A DNA stretch of 20,225 bases from Actinomycetes bacterium (GCA_021784205.1 JAJXTB010000041.1:1-20225); one strand, 5' to 3'; positions 6,312-14,923 are shown, numbered from the stretch's first letter. Numbers and translations are program-made. The notes: generated from the letters alone by a model not told the origin.

Positions 6312-8834
6312 GTGAAGTCCGCAATGAACCGTGGTGCACTCCGGCAGCCGTCGGCGCTGGCCGCCCGTCGAAAGCGGCTGCTGAAGCATCGCGCGTGGTG
6401 GCGACTGAGTCTCTTTGAGTTGGGTGTCCTCGTGCTGCGCGTGGGCGCGCAGTTCACCGGTGTGCCGCATCACATCGACGCGCTCGTCGTGGTGGCTAAC
6501 GTGGCACTCTTTGCGCCGGTCCTCTACGGCGCGCGCCACCTCGGTCTGCGTGGATCGCTGGCCGCGGTGCTCGGCGATGCCGCCGTACTGATCCCTGTCG
6601 AAGTGCTGCACCCGAGCCAGTCCTGGCAGGTCTGGGGTGGTGGTGGGGCAATCGCGTTGGCGGCGCTGGTGGGAGTTTTCGCGGGTCTGCGCCAGGAGCG
6701 TGAGAACCGCCACCGCGCGATGTTCGCCGAGATCGAGGCCGCGCGCCTCGTGGGCGAGTTCGAGGGTCAGCCTCTCTCGTGGCGGGGGCTCTTTGAGGCG
6801 CTGTCCTTCGGCGTGGCTCTCCTCGACGAGGACGGCGTGGTTCGCTTCGTCAACGAGCCACTCCTCGCCGCCGCGGCGCGACCGCGCCGCGAGGTGGTGG
6901 GGAGACCTTTTGTCTCGTTCGTCGAAGGCGTCGAGATCGTGACGGGTGCGGGCGTTGTCGACGGCGTGATTCGCCAAGGTTTTGAGGCGGTGGCGGTCGA
7001 CGTCGAGTTCGCGCCGCTGCACGTGGCCGGACACGCCTGGACGATCGCGATCGTCCACGACGCCCGCGAGCGCCTCGCCGTCGAGCGGGCCAAGGTCGAG
7101 GCCGAGCTTCACGCCCTCAACGCCGAGGCCGAAGCGGATCTCGAACGGGTGCGCGGCGAACGGCGCTTTCGCCAGGCCTTCGAGTACAACACGTCGGGTA
7201 TGGCGATCGCCGACGGCGACGGCACCCTCCTGGACGTGAACCGCACCTACTGCGAGATGCTCGGTGTCGACGCCAGTGAGCTCGTGGGCCACCACGTCAA
7301 TGAGTTCACCCTCCCCGAGGATCGCAACCTCACGACCGAGATGATTCGCGACATGGTGAGTGGGGACCGCCGCGCCGCTCGCTACGTCAAGCGCTACGTG
7401 CACCGTGACGGCCACGTGATCGTCGGCGAGATTTCGGTGGGGGTGGTGCGCCACGACAACGGCGAGGTCGAGGGGATCGTGGCGTCGGTCAAGGACATCA
7501 CCGATGAGCGCGCTCTCGTCGCCCAGCTCTCGCACCAAGCGCTGCATGATCCGCTCACCGGTCTGGCCAATCGGGCGCTCTTCCAGGATCGTCTGGAGCG
7601 CGCCGTCGAGGCTCGCGCGCGAACCGGGGCGGCCAACGCCCTCTTCCTGATTGACCTGGATGACTTCAAGGGAGTGAACGACTCACTGGGACACCAGGTC
7701 GGCGACGAGCTGCTCATCGAGATCTCGCACCGCCTGGAGATGGTCACGCGCGCGTCGGACACCCTGTGCCGTTTCGGCGGCGACGAGTTCCTCTACCTCG
7801 CCGAAGGGCTCTCCGGAGGCGTCGACGAGGTCGCCCAACGACTGCTGTCAGTCTTCGATGAGCCGTTCCTCGCCGCGACGATCTCCCTCGAGCAGCGCGC
7901 GAGTCTCGGGGTCGTGGTGGACGAAGGCGACGCGCTCGACGCCAACGAACTGATGCGCGACGTGGACACCGCGATGTACGAGGCCAAACGGCGCGGGACG
8001 CACGAGTACGTGATCTTCTCTAGCGCGATGAAGGACCAGGTTTCGGAACGCTACCAGCTCCAGCATGACTTGCGCCGGGCGCTGGCGCTCAACGAGATCT
8101 CGATGGTCTATCAGCCTTTGGTAAATCTCGTCACCGACGAAGTGGTGGGTTTCGAGGCGCTGATGCGCTGGCAACACCCCAAGTTCGGTGCCGTGTCGCC
8201 CGAGGTCTTCATCGCGCTGGCTGAGCAGAGCGATCTCATCATCGAGCTCGGCGAGTACGCGCTCCAGCGCGCGTGCGAAACGGCCGCGACATGGCCGCCC
8301 AACTCGCGCGGGTACTTCCCGCACGTCTCGGTTAACCTCTCGACGCGCCAGTTCCACGACCCTCACCTGGCCGAGACGATCGAACGTGCGCTCGTCACCA
8401 GCGGGCTCGTCTCGAAGCGGCTGGTGCTGGAGATCACCGAGAGCGCGACCCTGACCGACGTAGCCGGCGCGACGAGCCTCGTCGAGAACCTGGATCGCCT
8501 CGGCGTCGTCATCGCCCTCGACGACTTTGGCACTGGGTACTCCTCGCTGTCGTACCTCGCACTCTTGAAGCCCCTCATCATCAAGATCGACCGGTCCTTC
8601 GTCGAGCCGATCCGCTCGCCTCTCGACACCAGCTCGCTGCTCGAGTCGATAATCCTCTTCGGCCACCAGCTCGAGCTCTCCATGGTCGCCGAGGGGATTG
8701 AGACCCCGGAGCAGCTCGAGTATCTGCGTCACGTGGGCTGTGACTTCGGCCAGGGATTCCTCTACTCCGAGCCACTAAGTGACGAAGCGGTGATCGACTT
8801 GCTGGTAGCGGACGCGACCGCGAACCTCGTGTAG
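6312..8834 (+). CDS. Membrane PAS-PAS-GGDEF-EAL protein (c-di-GMP turnover)
   Basis: An 840-residue signalling protein. Residues about 33-126 hold three or four hydrophobic membrane segments. Two PAS-like sensor domains follow (about 159-250 and 284-400), separated by a charged, probably coiled-coil stretch (about 252-285). The diguanylate cyclase domain starts near 406 (HDPLTGLANR). Its signature is an intact GGDEF at 489-493, with the RxxD inhibitory site at 480-483 (RASD, five residues upstream). The phosphodiesterase domain has EALMR at 615-619, VNLSTRQF, LEITES, ALDDFGTGYSSL, IKIDRSFV, VAEGIET and GQGFLYS, so all the usual catalytic residues appear present. It could both make and degrade c-di-GMP, with the PAS domains setting the balance. 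The start is uncertain: GTG 6312 follows a G-rich stretch, while ATG 6324 and TTG 6258 are in frame. Confidence 0.92.
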   Translation: MKSAMNRGALRQPSALAARRKRLLKHRAWWRLSLFELGVLVLRVGAQFTGVPHHIDALVVVANVALFAPVLYGARHLGLRGSLAAVLGDAAVLIPVEVLHPSQSWQVWGGGGAIALAALVGVFAGLRQERENRHRAMFAEIEAARLVGEFEGQPLSWRGLFEALSFGVALLDEDGVVRFVNEPLLAAAARPRREVVGRPFVSFVEGVEIVTGAGVVDGVIRQGFEAVAVDVEFAPLHVAGHAWTIAIVHDARERLAVERAKVEAELHALNAEAEADLERVRGERRFRQAFEYNTSGMAIADGDGTLLDVNRTYCEMLGVDASELVGHHVNEFTLPEDRNLTTEMIRDMVSGDRRAARYVKRYVHRDGHVIVGEISVGVVRHDNGEVEGIVASVKDITDERALVAQLSHQALHDPLTGLANRALFQDRLERAVEARARTGAANALFLIDLDDFKGVNDSLGHQVGDELLIEISHRLEMVTRASDTLCRFGGDEFLYLAEGLSGGVDEVAQRLLSVFDEPFLAATISLEQRASLGVVVDEGDALDANELMRDVDTAMYEAKRRGTHEYVIFSSAMKDQVSERYQLQHDLRRALALNEISMVYQPLVNLVTDEVVGFEALMRWQHPKFGAVSPEVFIALAEQSDLIIELGEYALQRACETAATWPPNSRGYFPHVSVNLSTRQFHDPHLAETIERALVTSGLVSKRLVLEITESATLTDVAGATSLVENLDRLGVVIALDDFGTGYSSLSYLALLKPLIIKIDRSFVEPIRSPLDTSSLLESIILFGHQLELSMVAEGIETPEQLEYLRHVGCDFGQGFLYSEPLSDEAVIDLLVADATANLV

Positions 8835-8953
8835 TTCCCCGGCCCTCGGAAGCTCCGCTCGGCGCCTGCGTTGGAGCATGGGGCATCGAACACTCGATTC
8901 GCGAACGGGTGACGTCCGTAATAGGTTCGAGGTTGCCCCCGAAAGGAGCCGAC
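8835..8953. other. 119-bp intergenic gap with ribosome site for the DUF2157-like gene
   Basis: Between the GGDEF-EAL stop and the next ATG. A strong GAAAGGAG (8941-8948) lies 5 nt before ATG 8954. A TAATAGGTT stretch near 8920 could belong to a promoter -10 element, but no matching -35 is convincing. No terminator hairpin with a T-run is visible after 8834. Confidence 0.4.
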
Positions 8954-10396
8954 ATGGTCGTCAGTGTCGTCGTTCTCCTCGTTCTCGTCGCACTGATCGT
9001 GACCGCAGTGTCGCGTCGTCGAAGCGTCGAGGTGTCGCCGCCCGCGACTTCGCCTCCCGGGCCGGACGAGCCTCTTCGAGCGCCGTCGCCGCGTCTCGCG
9101 CGCGATCTGGTCGAACGGCTGGCGCGCTGGAGTGAACGGGGGCTCCTCAGCGCCGAGCAGGTGCGCGCGATCACCGAGTTCGAGCTCGCGAGCGTGTCTG
9201 CGCCGGCGCGGCGCTCTCGACGCGTGCCAGCGGTCGCCGAGGCGGTCGGTTACATCGGCGCGATTCTCGCCGTGGTGGGGGTCGCATTGATCATCGTGCG
9301 CTACTGGCCGCAGCTGGCCACGCCCGCGCGCCTCGGGCTCAGCGGCGCCCTGAGCGTTCTCCTGGGCGCGGGCGGCTCGCTGGTGCACGAGGCGAAGGAC
9401 GCCGCCTACGCACGACTGCGGGCGTTCCTGTGGCTGGCCTCGACCGCGTCGGCCGCGCTCTTCGCGGTGGTGGCCGCGCGCGCCAGCGCGGGTGGTGAAC
9501 GCGTCGAAGTCGCCGTGCTGGTCGCCGGGCTCGTCGTGGCGGCTCTCAGCGCGCTGATGTGGCGCGGGCGCACACGGCCGATCCAGGAGATGACCACGCT
9601 GGGCGGTGGCGTCGTCGCGCTGTCGGCGGCGGTGCGCCTCGCCACGAACCCGGGGTGGATGGGTTTTGCGGCCTGGGCCTGCGGGGCCGGATTGATCGCG
9701 ATCGCCCTGATGCGCAAGATCCGCACGCCCTACGTCGCTGACCTGGTGGGGGCGGCCGCGGTGGTGGTGGGCAGCGTTCTCCTGATCAACTTCGCCTCCG
9801 CCGGCGGTCCGTTGCTCGCCGCGGCCAGCGCGATCGGGCTGTTCGCCCTCGCCGCCGAGGCGAGCATCGCCCGTGACGAGATCGAGGTGCGCTTCTTCGC
9901 TCTCATGGGGGCTCTGACGTTGGTCATGACCTGGCCGACGGTGATCGTGCACTACGCCCACGGTGCCGGACTGCTGACCGGCGCCGTCGTGTGGCTGGTC
10001 GGCGCCGGTGCGATTCTCGCCGCCATGCGCCTGCCAGTGCGTGCCCCCCTGCTCGTCGAGTGGGGAGGGGGACTTGCCCTGCTCGGTGGCGCGGCGATCA
10101 CCGCGGCCCAGTTCGCCTCGCTGGCGCCCTTCCTGGGGTTGGTGAGCGCGTTGGGACTGCTCTATCTCGGCACGCGCCCGGGAGAGGTGATGCTCTCCTT
10201 CGTGGGCTCGGTGGGCCTGCTCGTCAACGTTCCGTGGTTGATCGTGCGCATCTTCCCCGGCCAGGTGCGCGCCCCCCTCGTGATCCTGATCGCCGGCGCT
10301 CTCTTCGTCGGGCTCGCGGTCGTTCTGTCACGCGAGCGTGGGCGACTCCACGACGCGATGCGTCGTCCCCGCCGGGTGCATCGATTCAGGCACTAG
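8954..10396 (+). CDS. DUF2157-like multi-pass membrane protein
   Basis: A 480-residue integral membrane protein of unknown function. It opens with a hydrophobic segment (1-19). A short soluble stretch (about 46-80) follows, containing LARWSERGLLSAEQVRAI, the type of sequence that begins DUF2157 proteins. About a dozen hydrophobic segments then run to the end, rich in Ala, Gly, Leu and Val. The tail after residue 460 is strongly basic and ends RRVHRFRH, so it is probably cytosolic. I chose ATG 8954 for its strong GGAG site; a longer in-frame start at 8909 has none. No catalytic motif is visible. It ends in an 11-bp overlap with the convergent nucleoside phosphorylase gene, and there is no room for a separate terminator. 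Confidence 0.75.
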   Translation: MVVSVVVLLVLVALIVTAVSRRRSVEVSPPATSPPGPDEPLRAPSPRLARDLVERLARWSERGLLSAEQVRAITEFELASVSAPARRSRRVPAVAEAVGYIGAILAVVGVALIIVRYWPQLATPARLGLSGALSVLLGAGGSLVHEAKDAAYARLRAFLWLASTASAALFAVVAARASAGGERVEVAVLVAGLVVAALSALMWRGRTRPIQEMTTLGGGVVALSAAVRLATNPGWMGFAAWACGAGLIAIALMRKIRTPYVADLVGAAAVVVGSVLLINFASAGGPLLAAASAIGLFALAAEASIARDEIEVRFFALMGALTLVMTWPTVIVHYAHGAGLLTGAVVWLVGAGAILAAMRLPVRAPLLVEWGGGLALLGGAAITAAQFASLAPFLGLVSALGLLYLGTRPGEVMLSFVGSVGLLVNVPWLIVRIFPGQVRAPLVILIAGALFVGLAVVLSRERGRLHDAMRRPRRVHRFRH

Positions 10397-11156
10397 CGAG
10401 CGCGTTCGCCGTGGCGACCGCCGCGCGAAAGAGCTGCTCGCGGGTGTCGCCGGCGTGCACCCAGTGTCGCGAGTCCCACGTCTCGCCGGCCAGTGAGTCG
10501 CCGGCGTAGAGGAGTTGGGCGAAGCGCACCGAGCGATACCGTGCGACCGCGAGGAACGCCGCGGACTCCATGTCGACCATGAGACAGTCCTCGGCCACGC
10601 GCCGCGCGACGCGGCTGCGGGTCTCGCGCAAGAAGCCGTCAGTCGTCCAGGTGCGCCCCACCAGATAGTCGATCCCGGCCGCGCGCAAGTGCTCCTCGGC
10701 CACGCGAACCCCGAGCGGGTCGGCGTCGATGGTGCGACTCGGCGCGGCGTAGTGAAAGCTCGTCCCCTCGTCGCGCAGGGCCGAGCCCACGATCATCACG
10801 TGTCCGAGCACGAGGCCCTCGACCAGCGCGCCGGCGCCCCCGCAGGCCACGAGGGTGCGCGCACCCAGGCCGATCATCTCCTCGGCGAAGCCCGCGGCTA
10901 ATGGAGCGCCCACGCCCGGGTGCACCACCGAGACCGGTCCGGCGTCCGTGGTCATCTCGTAGACCGGGTTGACTCCCATCTCGCTGCGCAGTCGGTAGCG
11001 TTCGACGAGCTCGCCCGAGGCGGCCAGACGCTCGAGCACGTCGGAGAAGAAGCACAGCACCGCTACCGGCGAGAGCCCGACGTTGCGCCGGTGCAGCATC
11101 GCGGCCTCGATGACTCCCGGCTCCTCAAGGTCGTTCTCAAAAAGCGGCAGGTCCAT
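10386..11156 (-). CDS. Nucleoside phosphorylase family protein (uridine phosphorylase-like)
   Basis: A 256-residue cytosolic protein of the PNP/UDP phosphorylase superfamily, which splits nucleosides with phosphate to free base and ribose-1-phosphate. Seen: VACGGAGAL (103-111, phosphate/base loop), SALRDEGTSFHYAAPS (125-140, very like the RDEGTSYHY stretch of uridine phosphorylases) and VDMESAAFLAVA (194-205), whose Met-Glu binds the ribose. GDSLAGETWDS follows at 220-230. Length is normal. Start and upstream stop share one base (TGATG), so it is coupled to the SCP2-like gene and probably lies at the end of the sdh transcription unit. The base preference cannot be read from sequence; a salvage role beside the TCA enzyme is inference. 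Confidence 0.85.
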   Translation of the reverse strand: MDLPLFENDLEEPGVIEAAMLHRRNVGLSPVAVLCFFSDVLERLAASGELVERYRLRSEMGVNPVYEMTTDAGPVSVVHPGVGAPLAAGFAEEMIGLGARTLVACGGAGALVEGLVLGHVMIVGSALRDEGTSFHYAAPSRTIDADPLGVRVAEEHLRAAGIDYLVGRTWTTDGFLRETRSRVARRVAEDCLMVDMESAAFLAVARYRSVRFAQLLYAGDSLAGETWDSRHWVHAGDTREQLFRAAVATANALASA

Positions 11157-11506
11157 CAGCGTGCCCCCAGGCCGAGCAGCCACTCGAGCAGGGACTGGAA
11201 CACGTCGACGTCGCCGCGAACCTTCACGCGGCCCTCGCGCAGGGCGTCGGCACTGGTGAGGCGCCCCTCGGCGATCGCGCGCGCGTCGGCGTAGTCGATG
11301 CGCAACAGCGCGTCGGCGCCGAGGTGGTCGCCCAGGGCGACACCGCAGCCCGCGGGACCGACACTGAAGGTCATCGCGTGCGCCACACCGCTCGGCGCGC
11401 TGAGAAACTCGATCACCACTCGGCGCAGTTCGCCGTCGGGCGGCTCCACCGCGGCCAGGGCGGCGTTGAGATCGGAGAACCAGCCGGGGCTGAGGAAGTC
11501 GGGCAC
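11156..11506 (-). CDS. SCP2 (sterol carrier)-like small protein
   Basis: A 116-residue protein whose second half follows the SCP2 lipid-binding pattern. LLRIDYADARAIAEGRLTSA (67-86) followed by ALREGRVKVRGDVDVFQSLL corresponds to the family's alternating strand, helix and GKLKVxGD turn. Such proteins bind acyl-CoA or other lipids in a hydrophobic tunnel; the ligand here is unknown. The GTG start directly abuts the sdhB stop with no gap (TAG|GTG), and its stop overlaps the next ATG as TGATG. It is thus embedded in the sdh operon and almost certainly expressed by translational coupling. An alternative view is a diverged accessory protein of the Sdh complex; nothing in the sequence decides. Confidence 0.7.
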   Translation of the reverse strand: MPDFLSPGWFSDLNAALAAVEPPDGELRRVVIEFLSAPSGVAHAMTFSVGPAGCGVALGDHLGADALLRIDYADARAIAEGRLTSADALREGRVKVRGDVDVFQSLLEWLLGLGAR

Positions 11507-12286
11507 CTAGGGCGCGGGCTGCACCGCGGCCTCGTCGGCGCTGCGCTTGGTGCGACGACGGATCTTGCGTCCGAGCCAGGCGACCGGGTCGTACTGGGCG
11601 TCGACGACGCGCTCTTTCAGAGGGATGATCGCGTTGTCGGTGATCTTGATGTGCTCGGGACAGACCTCGGTGCAGCACTTGGTGATGTTGCAGTATCCCA
11701 GGCCCATCTCCTCGCGCACGAGGTCACGACGGTCGTTGGTGTCCAGGGGGTGCATCTCGAGCTCCGCGTAGCGGATGAAGAAGCGCGGGCCCGCGTAGTG
11801 GGCCTTGTTGTCTTCGTGGTCGCGAATGACGTGGCAGACGTCCTGGCACAAGAAGCACTCGATGCACTTGCGGAACTCCTGGCCGCGCGCCACGTCCTCT
11901 TGGAACATCGTGTAGCCCCCTTCGGGCATCGGCGGCGGCAGCAGGGCTGGTACTTTGGCCGCCATCGCGTAGTTGAACGAGACGTCGGTCACCAGGTCGC
12001 GGATGATGGGAAATGTCCGCATCGGCGCGACCGTAATCGGACCTTCGGGCAGCTCATCGACGCGCGTCATGCACATCAGGCTGGGCTTGCCGTTGATCTC
12101 GGCCGAGCAGGACCCGCACTTGCCCGCCTTGCAGTTCCAGCGACAGGCGAGGTCGGGCGCGTCGGTGGCCTGGATGCGGTGGATGACGTCGAGGACGACC
12201 TCGCCCTCGTTCTGCTCGAGCGTGTAGGACTCGAAGTCCCCACCGCCAGCGTCTCCGCGCCAGACGCGCATCGTCACGTTCGCCAT
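11507..12286 (-). CDS. sdhB: Succinate dehydrogenase iron-sulfur subunit (Sdh1 type)
   Basis: This 259-residue subunit carries electrons from the flavin of SdhA to the membrane subunit. The plant-type 2Fe-2S ligands are Cys52, Cys57, Cys60 (NCKAGKCGSC) and Cys72. The 4Fe-4S ligands are Cys141, Cys144 and Cys147 (CIECFLC) plus Cys209. The 3Fe-4S ligands are Cys151, Cys199 and Cys205 (CHV; YCNITKCCTEVCP). The full set is present. The C-terminus is basic (RKIRRRTKR, near 240-248), as if lying on the membrane face. Its ATG shares one base with the sdhA stop (TAATG). The form and gene order resemble the mycobacterial Sdh1 group (Rv0247c-Rv0249c), which I name from memory. Role and complex are certain; direction of catalysis (succinate oxidation or fumarate reduction) is not. 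Confidence 0.95.
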   Translation of the reverse strand: MANVTMRVWRGDAGGGDFESYTLEQNEGEVVLDVIHRIQATDAPDLACRWNCKAGKCGSCSAEINGKPSLMCMTRVDELPEGPITVAPMRTFPIIRDLVTDVSFNYAMAAKVPALLPPPMPEGGYTMFQEDVARGQEFRKCIECFLCQDVCHVIRDHEDNKAHYAGPRFFIRYAELEMHPLDTNDRRDLVREEMGLGYCNITKCCTEVCPEHIKITDNAIIPLKERVVDAQYDPVAWLGRKIRRRTKRSADEAAVQPAP

Positions 12287-14100
12287 TACTTCGCCTCCTC
12301 GAGTAGTTGGGCCAGTTCGTCGGGCATCGCCAGCAGGGCTGAGCGCTCGGTGCGGATCTCGGAGTCGAAGGACCCGTTGGTCATCTGGTGCGCGAAGTTG
12401 AACTTGCCGTATTCGGGGTCGGCCTTGGGGAAGTCGTCGCGGGTGTGCCCGCCGCGCGACTCCTTGCGGTTCGCCGCGCCCAGCGCGGTGCAGCGCGACA
12501 CGCTGATCATGCTCGGCAGGTCGGTCGCCAGGTTCCAGCCGGGGTTGTAGGCCCGTCCTCCCTTGACCGAGAGGTTGCGCACGCGCTCGGCGAACTCGCC
12601 CAGCGCGTTGATGGCGAAGTCGATCTCAGACCCCGTGCGGATGATGCCGACGTTCGCCTGCATCATCTCCTGGAGGTCGCGCTGGACGTCGTAGGGGTTC
12701 TCGCCGTTCTCGTTCTCGAAGGGCGCCAGGGCGTCCTTGACTGCGAGCTGGACCTCGGCGAGGTCGAATCCCGTGGGACCGGCGCCGGACTCGATGTAGT
12801 CGGCCGCACTCATGCCGGCGCGACGACCGAAGACCACGAGGTCGCTGAGCGAGTTGCCGCCGAGGCGGTTGGCGCCGTGCATGCCACCGGCCACCTCGCC
12901 CGCCGCGTAGAGACCGGGCACGCTGGTCGCCGCGGTGTCGGCGTCGACTTTCACGCCACCCATGATGTAGTGGCAGGTCGGGCCGATCTCCATTGCCTCG
13001 CGGGTGATGTCCACGCCGGCGAGCTCCATGAACTGGTGGTACATCGAGGGCAGGCGCCGCCGGATGAACTCAGCCGAGCGCCGCGAGGCGATGTCGAGGT
13101 AGACGCCGCCGTGGGGGCTACCTCGGCCGGCCTTGACCTCGGTGTTGATCGCGCGCGCGACTTCGTCGCGCGGCAGCAGTTCGGGCGGACGCCGGCCGGC
13201 GGTGTGGTCGTCGTACCAGCGGTCGCCCTCTTCCTCGGACTCGGCGGTCTCGGCGCGGAACATGTCGGCGACGTAGTTGAACATGAAGCGTTGGCCTTCG
13301 CTGTTGCGCAGCACCCCGCCGTCGCCGCGCACGCCCTCGGTGACGAGCAGGCCGCGCACGCTGAGGGGCCAGACCATGCCGGTGGGGTGGAACTGGATGC
13401 ACTCCATGTCGATGAGCTGCGCGCCGGCCCACAGGGCCATGGCGTGGCCGTCGCCCGTGGACTCCCACGAGTTCGACGTGAACTTCCAGGACTTGCCGAC
13501 CCCGCCGGTGGCGAGGATGACGGTCTTGGCGGCGAAGGTGACGAACTCACCGGTGGGACGCCAGTAGGCGACGCAGCCGGCGATCGCGCCGTTCTCGTCG
13601 TGCACGAGGCGCAGCACCTTGCACTCCATGAACACGTCGGTGCCCATCGAGACGACCTTCTGTTGGAGGGTGCGGATGAGTTCGAGCCCCGTGCGGTCGC
13701 CCACGTGGGCCAGACGCGCGTAGCGGTGACCGCCGAAGTCGCGCTGGAGGATCTTGCCGTCCTTGGTGCGGTCAAAGAGCGCGCCCCACTGCTCGAGCTC
13801 TAGGACGCGCTCCGGGCTCTCCTTGGCGTGCAACTCGGCCATGCGGTAGTTGTTGAGCATCTTGCCGCCGCGCATCGTGTCGCGAAAGTGCACCTGCCAG
13901 TTGTCCTCGGCGTACACGTTGCCCATGGCCGCGGCCATGCCGCCCTCGGCCATGACGGTGTGGGCCTTGCCGAGGAGGCTCTTGGTGATGATCGCCACGC
14001 GCAGGCCGCGCTGCTTGGCCTCGATGGCCGCGCGCAGGCCGGCGCCACCGGCGCCGATGATCAGAACGTCGTAGTCGTGGTGTTCGTAGGGAGAGGTCAC
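12286..14100 (-). CDS. sdhA: Succinate dehydrogenase flavoprotein subunit (Sdh1 type)
   Basis: The 604-residue catalytic subunit, oxidising succinate to fumarate. The FAD fold is VLIIGAGGAGLRAA (12-25). The histidine that normally binds FAD covalently is His47 in GKAHTVMAEGG. The dicarboxylate site residues are in place: FHPTG (237-241), TEGVRGDGG (254-262), the catalytic-arginine segment PRDEVARAI (310-318), His377 in PTCHYIMGG, and Arg412 in HGANRLGGNSL. An acidic insert (about 283-300, ETAESEEEGDRW) sits on the surface. The start is GTG 14100 with AGAAGGAC upstream, 10 nt after the sdhC stop. The stop overlaps sdhB by one base. Order sdhC-sdhA-sdhB on the minus strand matches the mycobacterial Sdh1 operon. 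Confidence 0.96.
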   Translation of the reverse strand: MTSPYEHHDYDVLIIGAGGAGLRAAIEAKQRGLRVAIITKSLLGKAHTVMAEGGMAAAMGNVYAEDNWQVHFRDTMRGGKMLNNYRMAELHAKESPERVLELEQWGALFDRTKDGKILQRDFGGHRYARLAHVGDRTGLELIRTLQQKVVSMGTDVFMECKVLRLVHDENGAIAGCVAYWRPTGEFVTFAAKTVILATGGVGKSWKFTSNSWESTGDGHAMALWAGAQLIDMECIQFHPTGMVWPLSVRGLLVTEGVRGDGGVLRNSEGQRFMFNYVADMFRAETAESEEEGDRWYDDHTAGRRPPELLPRDEVARAINTEVKAGRGSPHGGVYLDIASRRSAEFIRRRLPSMYHQFMELAGVDITREAMEIGPTCHYIMGGVKVDADTAATSVPGLYAAGEVAGGMHGANRLGGNSLSDLVVFGRRAGMSAADYIESGAGPTGFDLAEVQLAVKDALAPFENENGENPYDVQRDLQEMMQANVGIIRTGSEIDFAINALGEFAERVRNLSVKGGRAYNPGWNLATDLPSMISVSRCTALGAANRKESRGGHTRDDFPKADPEYGKFNFAHQMTNGSFDSEIRTERSALLAMPDELAQLLEEAK

Positions 14101-14110
14101 GGTCGTCCTT

Positions 14111-14923
14111 CTAGAAGAGCTTGTAGTCGGTCAGAGCGCCCGAGGCCACCAGGCGCACGTAGACGTCGGTGAGGGCGACGAAGATCAGCGAGGTCCACGC
14201 GAAGTTCATGTGCTTGGCGTTGAGCGGGGTCATGACCTTCCAGAACCAGTAGCGAATCGGGTGCTTCTTGAAGCTCTTGACGTGCCCGCCGAAGAGGTGG
14301 CGGCATGCGTGACAACTGATCGAGTACATCCAGAGCAAGATGGCGTTCGCAAAGAGCACCAGCGTGCCGACGGTCACGCCCCAGCCCTGTCCAGGTTGGC
14401 GCAGTGCTCGCAGCGCGTCGTAGGTCAGAATCACGTTAAAGACCACGCCCGCGTAGAAGAAGTAGCGGTGCATGTTCTGCATGATGAGCGGAAAGCGCGT
14501 CTCGCCCGAGTAGGTCGCGTGCGCGTCGGCCACCGCGCAGGCCGGCGGCGACCACCAGAACGCGCGGTAGTAGCTGCGCCGGTAGTAGTAGCAGGTCAGG
14601 CGAAAGCCCAGCGGGAAGATCAAGATGATGAGAGCCGGCGACAGGTTCCAGTTGTGGAGGATGAAGCCGTGCGCCGAACCGGCCACGCAGCTGTTGGCCA
14701 GGCACGGCGAGTAAAATGGGCTGATCAGGTCACGGTGCACGCTGCCGGCGTAGTAGTTCTTGTTCTGAAAGGCGGCCCAGGTCGAGTAGATGACGAACGC
14801 GGTGAGGACCGACACCGTGACGACGGGTTGGATCCACCACCGGTCTTGGCGCAGGGTGGTGACGTCGGGCCCGCCGCGCCTACCCCCTAGGACAACTTTC
14901 GTCGAACTCTCCACGGCCGCCAC
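14111..14923 (-). CDS. sdhC: Succinate dehydrogenase membrane anchor subunit, long Sdh1 type
   Basis: A 270-residue single membrane anchor, about twice the size of classical SdhC or SdhD, with about five hydrophobic segments (near 33-52, 95-114, 154-170, 183-203, 240-260). It would pass electrons to the quinone pool. It resembles the long anchor of mycobacterial Sdh1 (Rv0249c type), whose structure has been reported to hold a membrane-embedded Rieske-type 2Fe-2S cluster (from memory). Cys and His residues are unusually rich at membrane borders: Cys74, Cys79, His90, Cys111, His152, and SCHACRH at 203-209. These are candidate metal or heme ligands. Also conserved-looking: GFRLTCYYYRRSYYRAFW and GETRFPL. 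The GTG start has GAGGAG six bases upstream. No separate sdhD is seen. Confidence 0.85.
   Translation of the reverse strand: MAAVESSTKVVLGGRRGGPDVTTLRQDRWWIQPVVTVSVLTAFVIYSTWAAFQNKNYYAGSVHRDLISPFYSPCLANSCVAGSAHGFILHNWNLSPALIILIFPLGFRLTCYYYRRSYYRAFWWSPPACAVADAHATYSGETRFPLIMQNMHRYFFYAGVVFNVILTYDALRALRQPGQGWGVTVGTLVLFANAILLWMYSISCHACRHLFGGHVKSFKKHPIRYWFWKVMTPLNAKHMNFAWTSLIFVALTDVYVRLVASGALTDYKLF

Noticed and set aside
6243..7547. Minus-strand open frame opposite the first half of the GGDEF-EAL gene
   Set aside because: His/Arg-rich shadow translation; the plus strand encodes clear PAS and GGDEF domains.
12388..13803. Long plus-strand open frame opposite sdhA
   Set aside because: Mirror of the third-position GC bias of sdhA; its translation has no recognisable domain.
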